From positions 1-12,093 of the forward strand of contig JAGHZG010000012.1 in the NCBI GenBank assembly GCA_017743275.1: a stretch of 12,093 nucleotides of DNA, read 5' to 3'. The notes beneath the pieces were generated by a model. That model ran no database searches, was not told where the DNA came from, and saw nothing but the letters and a program-made list of their open reading frames with translations. This DNA comes from Chloroflexota bacterium. GTDB taxonomy: Bacteria > Chloroflexota > Anaerolineae > B4-G1 > DUEL01. Below, one piece after another: positions 5,599 through 12,093 of this stretch. A program made the position numbers and the translations under genes. Each line of letters opens with the position of its first letter. Position 1 is the stretch's first letter.

Positions 5599-7539
5599 CT
5601 ACCGCCTGCCAATTTCCTCTATCCCCCAGAGTTCGCTCTCCTCAAAGGGGTCCAGGGTGAAGTTTTCCACCTCCGGTCGGGCGACGGCCAGGCGGACCCG
5701 CCAGAAGAGGGGCAGAGCGGGGAGTTGTTCGGTGAAGATGCGCTGCGCCTCGGCGTGGTAGTTCCGGTATTCAAAGGTGCCCGGGAGCGCCATCCGTGCG
5801 GCCCGGCAGACTGCGTCGTATTCCGCGTTGGAGAAGCCCGACGCATTGGGCCGCCCCCAGTCCCCCTGATCCGGCGTCTCCTCCGTCAGGTAGAGGTAGC
5901 AGGGGGGCTCCACCTCGTTGCGCCAGGTGAAGAGGGCCAGGTCAAATTGACGGCCGAAAACCGGCCCCAACGGGCCGTCGGCGAAGAAATCCCGCACCGG
6001 GCGGGAGTCCACCGTCACCTGAACGCCGCAATCGGCCAGGTTGGCTCGGAGGATGCGGGCGATGACCTCCTGCTGGGCGTCCCCCTGCACGGTCAGCAGG
6101 GTGACGGAAAAGGGCGTGCCCGCGCGGATGCCGGTCACGTTGTGCGCCTCCAGGACGCCGTTGCCGTCCCCGTCGGCCCAGCCGGCTTCCGCCAGCAGCG
6201 CCCGCCCCATCTGCGGGTCGTACGTCCAGCGGGTCAGCCGGTCGCCCGCATACAGGGGGTGGTTGGGGGGGATGTACACGTCCGCCACCTGCCCCAGGCC
6301 CAGGGTGACTTCATCCACCATTGCCTGTCGGTCTATGCAATGGGCGAAGGCCTGCCGGACCCGCACGTCCTCAAAGAAATCCGGGCGTTTGTAGGTGGCG
6401 ACAGGGTTGATGCCGAACTCCAGATGCTCCCACTGGTCGGATAGGGAGGTGACCAGCCGCAGAAGCCCCCGCCCCTCCGCCTCTTTCAGGAACGGCAGGA
6501 GCGATTCGGCTCCGTCTCCCGGCAGCGCCAGGTCGCACTCGCCCGCCATCAGCATCGCCACCACCCCATCGGCATTGGGGGCAAACCGGAAAACCAGACG
6601 GTCCACCCGGGGGAGCCCCTCCCCGGCGCGGAAGTAGAGAGGGTTGCGTTCCAGGGCGATGTGGTCGCCCTGTACCCATTCGGTGATGCGGAACGGCCCC
6701 CAGCCGATCGGTTGCCGGGTACTCTCCACCCGGGTCAGCAGGTCGGCGGGCGTCGCCCGCAGTTGCTTCTCCCAGAGGTGCCGGGGCAACGGGCTGAAGA
6801 AATTGGTCGCGTACAGGTCGTCCACAAACCCGGGCAGTCCGGTCCAGACGACGGTGCGCTTCCCGGCCGCGGCGTACGAGAAAGTGCGGTCGCAGATGTA
6901 TTTGGAGGACGGCGTATCCGGATGGCAGGCCAGTTCGTAACTGTAGACGGAGTCGTCGGCCGTCACGGGCTCCCCGTCCGACCAGGTGACCCCGTCCTTC
7001 AGCGTCCAGGAGACCACCATCCGCTCCATCTCAATGGGGGTGTTGCCGTCAAAAGTGACCACGCATTCGGGATTGGCGGCATCTCTACAGGCATGGTCGG
7101 GGAAGACCTGCGTTCCCTGCTGGAGAGTGACCACCTCGCCGGTGACGTCCACCACCCGGTCCCCGGCCTGGACGGTGACGGTCTGGAAATACGCGTCCCC
7201 CTCCTCCAGCGTGGGCAGTTTCTCCAGGATGACCGGCTGGAAGTCAAAGGAACGGTGGTCTATGGGGCCGTCGTAGATAGCCTGCAGGACGTTCCGGGCG
7301 GCGTAGGAGCCGCCGTAGAGGTAGAGGCTCTCCGGCTCCCCAACCTGGCAGACGGTGAGGGTCTTGGGACCAGGAGTTTCCGTCGGCTCCGGGGTGGCGG
7401 TGACCACCACCGTCGGGCCCGGGACCTCCACGGTCTGGACGACGGGGGTGGGCGGCACACAGGTGGCCAGCAACACCGCCCCGACCAGGGTCAGGACAGA
7501 CGCCACAGTGAGTTGACGGACCAGTTCGTTTTTCAGCAC
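5599..7539 (-). CDS. ABC transporter substrate-binding lipoprotein, family 5 (peptide/nickel type)
   Basis: A 646-residue extracytoplasmic solute receptor, expected to deliver peptides or similar compounds to an ABC permease. A hydrophobic signal segment ends in the lipobox LLATC (Cys27), so the protein should be lipid-anchored. A Thr/Pro/Val linker (about 29-58) follows. The family hallmark WTLKDGVTWSDGEPVTADD spans 178-196. IGWGPFRITEW (278-288) and EAGWADGDGNGVLE (451-464) match the usual conserved loops. Asn-to-Cys insert regions (about 130-170) make it longer than the common 520-560 residues. It starts with GTG at 7539, with GGAGAA a few bases upstream. No permease or ATPase gene is adjacent, so its transporter is elsewhere. 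The ligand cannot be told from sequence alone. It is flanked by repeat arrays on both sides and probably transcribed alone. Confidence 0.93.
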   Translation of the reverse strand: MLKNELVRQLTVASVLTLVGAVLLATCVPPTPVVQTVEVPGPTVVVTATPEPTETPGPKTLTVCQVGEPESLYLYGGSYAARNVLQAIYDGPIDHRSFDFQPVILEKLPTLEEGDAYFQTVTVQAGDRVVDVTGEVVTLQQGTQVFPDHACRDAANPECVVTFDGNTPIEMERMVVSWTLKDGVTWSDGEPVTADDSVYSYELACHPDTPSSKYICDRTFSYAAAGKRTVVWTGLPGFVDDLYATNFFSPLPRHLWEKQLRATPADLLTRVESTRQPIGWGPFRITEWVQGDHIALERNPLYFRAGEGLPRVDRLVFRFAPNADGVVAMLMAGECDLALPGDGAESLLPFLKEAEGRGLLRLVTSLSDQWEHLEFGINPVATYKRPDFFEDVRVRQAFAHCIDRQAMVDEVTLGLGQVADVYIPPNHPLYAGDRLTRWTYDPQMGRALLAEAGWADGDGNGVLEAHNVTGIRAGTPFSVTLLTVQGDAQQEVIARILRANLADCGVQVTVDSRPVRDFFADGPLGPVFGRQFDLALFTWRNEVEPPCYLYLTEETPDQGDWGRPNASGFSNAEYDAVCRAARMALPGTFEYRNYHAEAQRIFTEQLPALPLFWRVRLAVARPEVENFTLDPFEESELWGIEEIGRR

Positions 7540-7567
7540 GGCTTCTCCTTCTCAGAAATAGATAAAA

Positions 7568-7594
7568 CCACGAAGGACACGAAGGACACAAAGG
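7568..7594. repeat. Nonamer tandem repeat, unit ACACGAAGG
   Basis: Three 9-base units stand in a row: CCACGAAGG, ACACGAAGG and ACACAAAGG, followed by a run of six T. They lie in the 79-base gap between the hypothetical membrane protein stop (7619) and the start of the solute-binding protein (7539). I recall the same motif between genes in many environmental genomes, but cannot check that here. Confidence 0.8.
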
Positions 7595-7618
7595 TTTTTT
7601 CCCGGTCTTTTGCCCGCC

Positions 7619-8572
7619 TCACTCTCCCAACTCCTCCATTAATCGGGCGATTTCGGCCCGAATCTGCGCCCGCCGGTCCATCGCCTGGCGGGCCGGGGCG
7701 GCCAGTTGCTCCTCCCACGCCGTGACCAGTTCCAGGGCCCGCTCCGCCAGCGTCTGCGCCGGGTCCAGGACGGTCTTCAGAATCGGGTTCACAATCCAGC
7801 CGTTCAGTCCGGCGTCGGCCCGGGCGCTGAACCAGTCGTCCATCGGCTCCAGGACCCGGGTGTAGATGCCCTGGATGAAGGTCGGGAGCATGGAGACCAC
7901 CTCGCCGACCCGCTCCAGGCCGCTGCGGACCTGGCGGGCAAAGGTGCCGGGCAGACGGTCCAGGACCCGCGCCAGGAATCCCCCCACCGTCTCGGCGACC
8001 GGGCTGGAGAGCCCCAGCGCCTGGTTGATCTCGTTTTCCAGCGCGGTCAGCCGCTGGGAGAGGGTGAGCAGGGTGTCCCGCAGCCAGCGCAGGCCGGATT
8101 GGAGAGAGGGGAAACGGGACTGGAAGTCCAGAAGGGCCGTCCGCGCGCTCTGGACCGCCTCCAACAGGCGGGTCGCCAGGTCGCGGAGCACGTCCAGGAC
8201 GGGCGCGATGGCCCCCATCCCCCGCTTCACCGCATCGTCCAGCCCCAGGTCGTCCATCTGCTGGTAGAGGGCCAGGATGCGGCGCAGGGTGTTAGCCTCT
8301 TTCTCCAGCGCGGCCGTGTGGGCGGCGCTCAGTTGCCAGAGGACCAGCCCCCCGGTCAGGGCGACGACGACGCCGCCGGCTGCGGCGGCACCCAGGAACT
8401 GCCGCCGGTTCATCCCGGCGGGCCTCTCCGCGCCTGTCACCCCGACCAGCGCGTCAGCGGTCATGCGGTCCAGCACTTCCAGCGTGCCGTCGTCCAGCCG
8501 CCCGAGCCGCTCTATGATGCGGGCGATGCGCGCCGAACGACGCAGTTGCTCCATCTGGGGCTCACGGTGCAT
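7619..8572 (-). CDS. Hypothetical protein with internal Tat-like motif and helical C-terminal region
   Basis: I do not recognise this 317-residue protein. Residues 1-50 are a charged, probably cytoplasmic helical region. At 54-60 comes MNRRQFL, a twin-arginine-like motif, then a hydrophobic stretch (61-81, GAAAAGGVVVALTGGLVLW) that would span the membrane. The rest (82-317) is nearly all predicted amphipathic helix, with Leu-rich heptads such as LRRILALYQQMDDLGLDD and LSQRLTALENEINQAL, and ends in a short charged helix. It has no cysteine and no visible catalytic motif. The ATG at 8572 was chosen over an open upstream extension because AGGAGG lies 4 bases before it. Starting instead at Met54 would make a conventional Tat or anchor signal, but that ATG has no good ribosome-binding site. 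It follows the DUF5615 gene by 19 bases and is probably in the era operon. A scaffold or envelope role is possible but unproven. Confidence 0.75.
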   Translation of the reverse strand: MHREPQMEQLRRSARIARIIERLGRLDDGTLEVLDRMTADALVGVTGAERPAGMNRRQFLGAAAAGGVVVALTGGLVLWQLSAAHTAALEKEANTLRRILALYQQMDDLGLDDAVKRGMGAIAPVLDVLRDLATRLLEAVQSARTALLDFQSRFPSLQSGLRWLRDTLLTLSQRLTALENEINQALGLSSPVAETVGGFLARVLDRLPGTFARQVRSGLERVGEVVSMLPTFIQGIYTRVLEPMDDWFSARADAGLNGWIVNPILKTVLDPAQTLAERALELVTAWEEQLAAPARQAMDRRAQIRAEIARLMEELGE

Positions 8573-8591
8573 GTGTCCTCCTGTTGAGCCA

Positions 8592-8978
8592 TCAGGGGCG
8601 TTTGTCAGCCGGGCCAGCGACAGGCAACCTGCGCACCCGGATAGACCGCTCACTTACGGTAACCAGTGCGCCAGCTTCCAATTCCGCACTGAAACGAGCA
8701 AGCACATCGGCAAGATAGCGGTTCACCTGAGCTGGCCGCATATCCTGTAGCCGAAACGTGACCACGCTGGGAGTAGCTGCTCCACCCGCAGCCACAATCC
8801 GACTAAAATCCAGATCATGGGTTAGAATCACCCGCCCTTCAGCAACAGCTTTACAAACAATTTCCTCGTCACTCAATCGCTGGAGTCCTTCCTCGCGCAG
8901 GTGAACGGCATCATACCCCTGCTTCCGAAGGAAGAGCACTGTACTGCGGGCCAGCCCCATGTCGGCAAGGAATTTCAT
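8592..8978 (-). CDS. DUF5615 PIN-like protein, putative toxin
   Basis: A 128-residue protein of the DUF5615 PIN-like family, predicted RNases that pair with DUF433 proteins as toxin-antitoxin-like modules. Visible features are KFLADMGL (2-9) with acidic Asp6, HLREEGLQRLSDEEI (26-40) with Asp37 and Glu38, and VILTHDLDF (50-58) with Asp55 and Asp57, which together could form the PIN-type acidic metal site. The true start is the ATG at 8978; the longer open frame upstream is only read-through of the neighbouring gene. That ATG overlaps the stop of the DUF433 gene in an ATGA, as expected for a coupled pair. Local G+C (about 56% by hand count over 8641-9240) is below the surroundings, suggesting transfer. 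RNase activity is inferred from the family. Confidence 0.88.
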   Translation of the reverse strand: MKFLADMGLARSTVLFLRKQGYDAVHLREEGLQRLSDEEIVCKAVAEGRVILTHDLDFSRIVAAGGAATPSVVTFRLQDMRPAQVNRYLADVLARFSAELEAGALVTVSERSIRVRRLPVAGPADKRP

Positions 8979-9214
8979 GCAGGCACCCCTACGGGTATAT
9001 AGACGGCATCCTCCGCAGTCCAGGCCGCATAGCGCAGGGCCTGACGGATGTCCTCTGGCTCCAGGTCGGGATACTCGCGGATGATCTCTTCCACGGTCAT
9101 CCCATTGGCAACCAGGTTGACAATGAGGGAAACGGAGATGCGCATCCCACGGATGCACGCTTTACCGCCAAGAATGTCTGGATCATGGGTAATCCGATCA
9201 AAACCGAACATCAT
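8975..9214 (-). CDS. DUF433 protein, putative antitoxin
   Basis: A 79-residue DUF433-family protein, likely the antitoxin partner of the DUF5615 gene. It has the typical opening RITHDPDILGGKACIRGMRISV (residues 7 onward, split here only for reading) and a helix-turn-helix-like segment VEEIIREYPDLEPEDIRQAL (41-60) that may bind DNA and repress its own operon. Two consecutive ATGs begin the frame. The first (9214) overlaps the era stop as ATGA. The second (9211) is better spaced, 6 bases from AGGAGG. That AGGAGG lies within the last codons of era (coding part of the Gly-rich end). The arrangement makes its translation depend on ribosomes finishing era, or at least on the shared mRNA. Confidence 0.9.
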   Translation of the reverse strand: MMFGFDRITHDPDILGGKACIRGMRISVSLIVNLVANGMTVEEIIREYPDLEPEDIRQALRYAAWTAEDAVYIPVGVPA

Positions 9215-10155
9215 CCACCTCCTGGCAATTTATACCCCATCCGCCGCACCCGCTGCAGGTCCCGCCGCCAGTTCTTACTCACTTTGACCCACAGGTCCAG
9301 GTAGACCTTTCCCCCCACCATCCGCTCTATCTCCTCCCGCGCGGCGGTCCCGATGCGGCGGAGCATCTGCCCCCCGGCACCGATCAGGATGCCCTTCTGG
9401 GACTCCTTCTCCACGTAGATGGTCGCGGCGATGTAGACCCCGCCCGTCTCCCGCTCCTTGTACTCCTCCACGACGACGGCCACTGAATGGGGCACCTCCT
9501 CCCGGGTGAAGCGCAGGACCTGCTCCCGGATGAGTTCGGCGGCAATCTCCCGCTCCGTCTGGTCGGTGATCAGGTCACCCGGATAGTAGCGGGGCCCCTC
9601 CGGCAGGTGGGCGATGACCATGTCCAGCAGTTTGTCCAGATTGACCGCCTCGGTGGCGATGGTCATCATCCATCCGGCGTGGTCCGGCACCAGCGCCCAG
9701 TACGCCTCGGTGTGGAGTTTGACCCGTTCCGGCGGCAAGAGGTCCATCTTGTTGAGAACCAGGATGACCGGGTGGGACGTCCGCTGGCGGATCATGCGGG
9801 CAATCATCTGGTCCTCCTCGGTGGGCATCACCGAGACGTCCACCACAAAGAGGACCACGTCGGCATCGGGGATGGCCGATGCAGCAGCGGCGACCATCAT
9901 CTCGCCCAGTTTGTGCAGCGGCTTGTGCAGCCCGGGCGTGTCCACAAAGATGATCTGGGCGTCCGGGCGGGTGAGGATGCCCCGGATGCAGGTGCGGGTC
10001 GTCTGGGGCCGGGGGGAGACAATGGCGACCTTGTGCCCCAGCAACTGGTTCATCAGGGTGGACTTGCCCACATTGGGCCGTCCGATAACGGCGACAAAAC
10101 CGGAGCGGTGGCCCGGCGGGACGGTTTCCAGGTCTTCCCAGATTTCGCTGTTCAT
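9211..10155 (-). CDS. era: GTPase Era
   Basis: A conserved GTPase that binds 16S rRNA and helps mature the small ribosomal subunit, in the cytosol and at the membrane. The 314-residue product has G1 GRPNVGKST (25-33), G2 region PQTTR (50-54), G3 DTPG (72-75) and G4 NKMD (135-138). The C-terminal KH RNA-binding domain carries KGILIGAGGQMLRRIG (254-269). The G5 region reads IATEAVN (166-172), where family members usually have SAL or similar. A 20-residue N-terminal extension precedes the G domain. I chose the ATG at 10155. A TTG-initiated extension to 10173 would run through the predicted -10 box. A good promoter lies just upstream and suggests a leaderless message. The stop overlaps the DUF433 start. 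Its usual neighbours (ybeY, cdd, recO) are absent. Confidence 0.97.
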   Translation of the reverse strand: MNSEIWEDLETVPPGHRSGFVAVIGRPNVGKSTLMNQLLGHKVAIVSPRPQTTRTCIRGILTRPDAQIIFVDTPGLHKPLHKLGEMMVAAAASAIPDADVVLFVVDVSVMPTEEDQMIARMIRQRTSHPVILVLNKMDLLPPERVKLHTEAYWALVPDHAGWMMTIATEAVNLDKLLDMVIAHLPEGPRYYPGDLITDQTEREIAAELIREQVLRFTREEVPHSVAVVVEEYKERETGGVYIAATIYVEKESQKGILIGAGGQMLRRIGTAAREEIERMVGGKVYLDLWVKVSKNWRRDLQRVRRMGYKLPGGG

Positions 10156-10162
10156 CACCTTA

Positions 10163-10190
10163 ATTATCCACAAATCGGGGAGACCGTCAA
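10163..10190 (-). promoter_or_regulatory. Predicted sigma70-type promoter of era
   Basis: On the minus strand, TTGACG (10190-10185) and GATAAT (10168-10163) are separated by 16 bases. Only 7 bases lie between the -10 box and the era ATG at 10155, so transcription should begin at or next to the start codon. It is the best consensus promoter I can see in the window. It would drive era, DUF433, DUF5615 and probably the hypothetical gene. Confidence 0.65.
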
Positions 10191-10203
10191 GGCCAGAAAT
10201 AGA

Positions 10204-10281
10204 ACACGGATGAACACGGGTTCTGACGGATTGGCACAGAGAAAATCCGTGAAAACCTGTACCATCCGTGCCTGTCCGTGT
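10204..10281. repeat. Long imperfect inverted repeat rich in CACGGAT, copy 2
   Basis: The left arm (10204-10232), ACACGGATGAACACGGGTTC then TGACGGATT, pairs with the right arm (10244-10270), AATCCGTGAAAACC then TGTACCATCCGTG. The match is about four in five, with one gap and some G-T wobbles, around an 11-base loop. An extra TCCGTGTCCTG follows, as in copy 1 at 1393-1498. On the minus strand both copies follow a gene end closely, here 9 bases after the metallophosphoesterase stop. It lies upstream of the era promoter. Confidence 0.8.
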
Positions 10282-10290
10282 CCTGTCCCA

Positions 10291-11385
10291 TTACCGTCCA
10301 TTCATCACCGAGGGCAGGTAGAGGGTGAACGGGGCGGCCAGCACCCCGATGTAGGCCAGGGTGTACGCGCCCCCGACATAATCCCGGTAGGTCTCAAAGA
10401 CGACCGACGGGCCGTCCACGCGCACCAGGATGAACGTGCTCGGCGCCCCGGTATCCCCGATTCCCCGGGCATGACCGGCATCCAGTTGCCACACGCCGTC
10501 TACCTGGACGGCACTGTAGTTGTGCGTGTGGCCGCAGATGTAGGCCCGGACGCCCCGCTCCTGCAACAGATTCCAGAAACGGTCCCGGCGGGCCGGGTGG
10601 GCGTTCAGACTGTCTTCCATGTGGCGCACCCGCCCCGTATCGGCGTCGGGCCGGGGGTAGGCCGGTTCGTGGCCGAAGACGAAGATGTGAGGTTTGTCCG
10701 TGGCCGCCAGGTCGGCGGCCAGCCACTGGTAGAGGTGGTCGGGGACGTCCCCGTCCGTCACCGCGTCACCGGCCGCGTCGCAGTAGAGGTTGAGGACGAC
10801 GAAGTGGGCATTCCCGTAGTCAAAAGCATAGGTCGTCGTCGGGCAATCGGGAGGGCCGGGGCGGACCGGTCCCCCGTCCGGCGCGGTCAGGGCCGTCCCG
10901 TAACTGCGCAGCCAGTCCATGTCCTCCGGCGTCTCCACTTCGTGGTTGCCGACGGCGGGGTACCAGGGGAAATCGGTGCCCAGCGTGCGGGTGACCGTCC
11001 AGAGGACGCCGCCGGGCGGGTCCACATCGCCGGGGCTGACCATGAAGGTGGCCCCGCGCGCCGCAATGGCCTCGCACGCGCCCCGGAAATACCGGGGGGT
11101 GTCGTAGGTGCCCGGGCCGGAGTAGAGGCGCATGTCGGCGGTGACGGCGAAGGTGAAGGCCCGGTCCCGGGAAGGCGGCGGGGTATCTGGACCTGCGGGC
11201 GCCGGTGGCAGAGAGGTTGGCGAGGGAGAAAGAGGGAGCGAACGCCGCGCCTCCGGCACCGGCAGGGGCGAAACCGGAGAGGCGCTGGCCGGGAGCGTGC
11301 CGCTGATGGGGAGGGCCAACGGCGGCGTCGGCGCGCAGCCCGCCAGCAGGCACAGAATGACCACCACGGGCAGAATCGTCCGCAT
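10291..11385 (-). CDS. Secreted calcineurin-like metallophosphoesterase lipoprotein
   Basis: A 364-residue predicted lipoprotein phosphoesterase facing outward. The signal peptide MRTILPVVVILCLLAGC ends in lipobox LLAGC (Cys17), followed by a Pro/Ser-rich linker (about 20-72). Metal-site motifs are in order: Asp84 in FAVTADMR, GD at 119-120, GNHE (146-149), GHE (238-240) and GHTHNY (285-290). The first motif is normally DxH; here it is DMR, so one metal ligand is replaced by Arg86. The C-terminus, LYLPSVMNGR, resembles short tails I associate with Chloroflexota secreted proteins. I chose the ATG at 11385 because it places the signal peptide at the end; a longer frame to 11436 would start inside a strong hairpin. 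The ribosome-binding site is weak (GGGAG abutting the ATG). Substrate unknown; purple-acid-phosphatase-like activity is possible. Confidence 0.9.
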   Translation of the reverse strand: MRTILPVVVILCLLAGCAPTPPLALPISGTLPASASPVSPLPVPEARRSLPLSPSPTSLPPAPAGPDTPPPSRDRAFTFAVTADMRLYSGPGTYDTPRYFRGACEAIAARGATFMVSPGDVDPPGGVLWTVTRTLGTDFPWYPAVGNHEVETPEDMDWLRSYGTALTAPDGGPVRPGPPDCPTTTYAFDYGNAHFVVLNLYCDAAGDAVTDGDVPDHLYQWLAADLAATDKPHIFVFGHEPAYPRPDADTGRVRHMEDSLNAHPARRDRFWNLLQERGVRAYICGHTHNYSAVQVDGVWQLDAGHARGIGDTGAPSTFILVRVDGPSVVFETYRDYVGGAYTLAYIGVLAAPFTLYLPSVMNGR

Positions 11386-11400
11386 CTCCCGCCGACGATG

Positions 11401-11439
11401 GGGGTGCGGGCGGCGGCCTTCGGCCGCCGCCCGCACCCC
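11401..11439 (-). terminator. Strong GC hairpin between the AIM24-like and phosphoesterase genes
   Basis: An 18-bp perfect stem, GGGGTGCGGGCGGCGGCC (11401-11418) against its complement at 11422-11439, closes a 3-base loop. It begins 6 bases after the stop of the AIM24-like gene and lies 15 bases before the phosphoesterase ATG. It may terminate or attenuate transcription, although no U tract follows. If it is not a terminator, it would sit in the phosphoesterase leader and hinder ribosome entry. Confidence 0.6.
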
Positions 11440-11445
11440 AGCCCT

Positions 11446-12093
11446 CTAATCACCGCTGCTCCGCTTGGGCAGTTTGGGGATCAGCCACGAGAGGAACGCG
11501 TCCGTGGAGCGGGTCTGGAGAAGGACGCGGCCCGGACCGGTCAGGTCCACCACCAGCCCCTCCCCGCTGAAGATGGTGGATTTCAGCCCACCCACCCGGC
11601 GGACCTTGAAGCCGATGCCCTCACTGAAGGCCACCAGGTGACCGGTATCCACCGTGTAGGTCTGTCCGGCCTCCAGGTTGACCTCGTGGATGGCGCCGAA
11701 AGAGGAGAGGAGCAACTTGCCCGTACCGGAAGCCCGGAGCATGATCAGCCCCTCGGACGCGAAGAAGGTCTTCGCCCCGCCCCATTTGGTGTCCAGATTG
11801 ATGCCCGTCTCCGACGCCACGTAGGAGCCGGACTGAACCAGCAAACTCTCGTTGCGAAGTTCCAGGACGAAGAGGTCGCCGGGGAGGGCCGGCGCCACGG
11901 TCACCTCACCCCCGCCTGCCGGGGCGCGAAAGGTGTTCTGGAAGAAACTCTCGCCCGCCAGGACGGACCGGGCCAGGGACTTGAGGATGCCGCCCGCCGC
12001 CTTCGTCTCCACGGTCACACCCTGGGACATGCTGACCATGGCGCCGCTCTCCACCCGAATCTCCTCGTTCGGGCCCAGGCGGATCACCCCCAG
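11446..12093 (-). CDS. TIGR00266 / AIM24 family protein, truncated by the window edge
   Basis: The frame is open to the right edge (12093), so the N-terminus is missing; 215 residues are visible. The pattern matches the TIGR00266 (AIM24, PF01987) family. It shows a conserved opening VIRLGPNEEIRVESGAMVSM, then VTVETKAAGGILKSLARS, SFFQNTFRAPAGGGEVTVAP, LPGDLFVLEL, and a repeated beta-rich pattern with many Gly residues towards the end (GSGEGLVVDLTGPG-like turns). Family members are about 220-260 residues, so only about 10-20 residues are likely missing. Bacterial members have no established biochemical role. A GTG at 12087 could be read as a start, but the typical family N-terminus extends further, so I treat the gene as partial. 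It is followed by a strong GC hairpin. Confidence 0.88.
   Translation of the reverse strand: MGVIRLGPNEEIRVESGAMVSMSQGVTVETKAAGGILKSLARSVLAGESFFQNTFRAPAGGGEVTVAPALPGDLFVLELRNESLLVQSGSYVASETGINLDTKWGGAKTFFASEGLIMLRASGTGKLLLSSFGAIHEVNLEAGQTYTVDTGHLVAFSEGIGFKVRRVGGLKSTIFSGEGLVVDLTGPGRVLLQTRSTDAFLSWLIPKLPKRSSGD

Noticed and set aside
8573..8653. Longer N-terminus of the hypothetical helical protein
   Set aside because: The extension overlaps the DUF5615 gene end and lacks a ribosome-binding site, whereas the ATG at 8572 has AGGAGG nearby.
8979..9158. N-terminal extension of the DUF5615 gene
   Set aside because: The open frame upstream of the ATG at 8978 overlaps the DUF433 gene in another frame and shows no family similarity; the coupled ATGA start fits better.
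10156..10173. TTG-initiated extension of era
   Set aside because: It overlaps the predicted -10 box and adds residues not typical of the family.
11386..11436. N-terminal extension of the metallophosphoesterase
   Set aside because: It would start inside a strong hairpin and place 17 charged residues before a typical lipoprotein signal peptide.

Overview
The window is GC-rich (hand counts of 60-base lines mostly give about 60-70% G+C) and every gene I can support lies on the minus strand, so transcription runs from position 12093 towards 1. The style suggests a member of Chloroflexota, probably Anaerolineae-like. The signs are lipoproteins with Thr/Pro/Glu linkers, a secreted protein ending in YLPSVMNGR, a Uma2 nuclease, a DUF433/DUF5615 pair, and intergenic spaces packed with short repeats. 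This placement is inference; there is no rRNA or other marker in the window to confirm it. I see no tRNA, rRNA, CRISPR array, transposase or phage gene.

Layout in transcription order. First comes a TIGR00266/AIM24-family protein cut by the right edge, followed by a strong GC hairpin. Next is a lipoprotein metallophosphoesterase and a long imperfect inverted repeat. A good sigma70-type promoter then drives era, whose stop overlaps the start of a DUF433 antitoxin-like gene, which in turn overlaps a DUF5615 PIN-like toxin gene. A predicted membrane-anchored helical protein of unknown function follows 19 bases later. After a 9-base tandem repeat comes an orphan family 5 ABC solute-binding lipoprotein. 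A TGACCAA heptamer array follows, then a Uma2 nuclease, another GC hairpin and a protein with two [4Fe-4S] motifs. A second, GC-rich heptamer array separates this from a cyclic-nucleotide-binding/bacterial-PH membrane protein, which is translationally coupled to peptide deformylase. A second copy of the long inverted repeat then precedes a saccharopine/lysine-6-dehydrogenase-like enzyme and the first 55 codons of an ABC ATPase cut by the left edge.

How the genes work together: there is no single pathway. Deformylase and era are core translation and ribosome functions, and each shares overlapping reading frames with accessory genes. The dehydrogenase and ABC ATPase lie 6 bases apart and are probably one transcription unit.

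The most notable features are these. All seven intergenic gaps longer than about 55 bases hold a repeat or perfect hairpin. A lower-GC toxin-antitoxin-like pair is fused to era by ATGA overlaps. One membrane protein joins a cNMP-binding domain to two TM-PH modules. I do not find a convincing wholly new system. No gene-free stretch exceeds 300 bases; the longest is 1347-1531.
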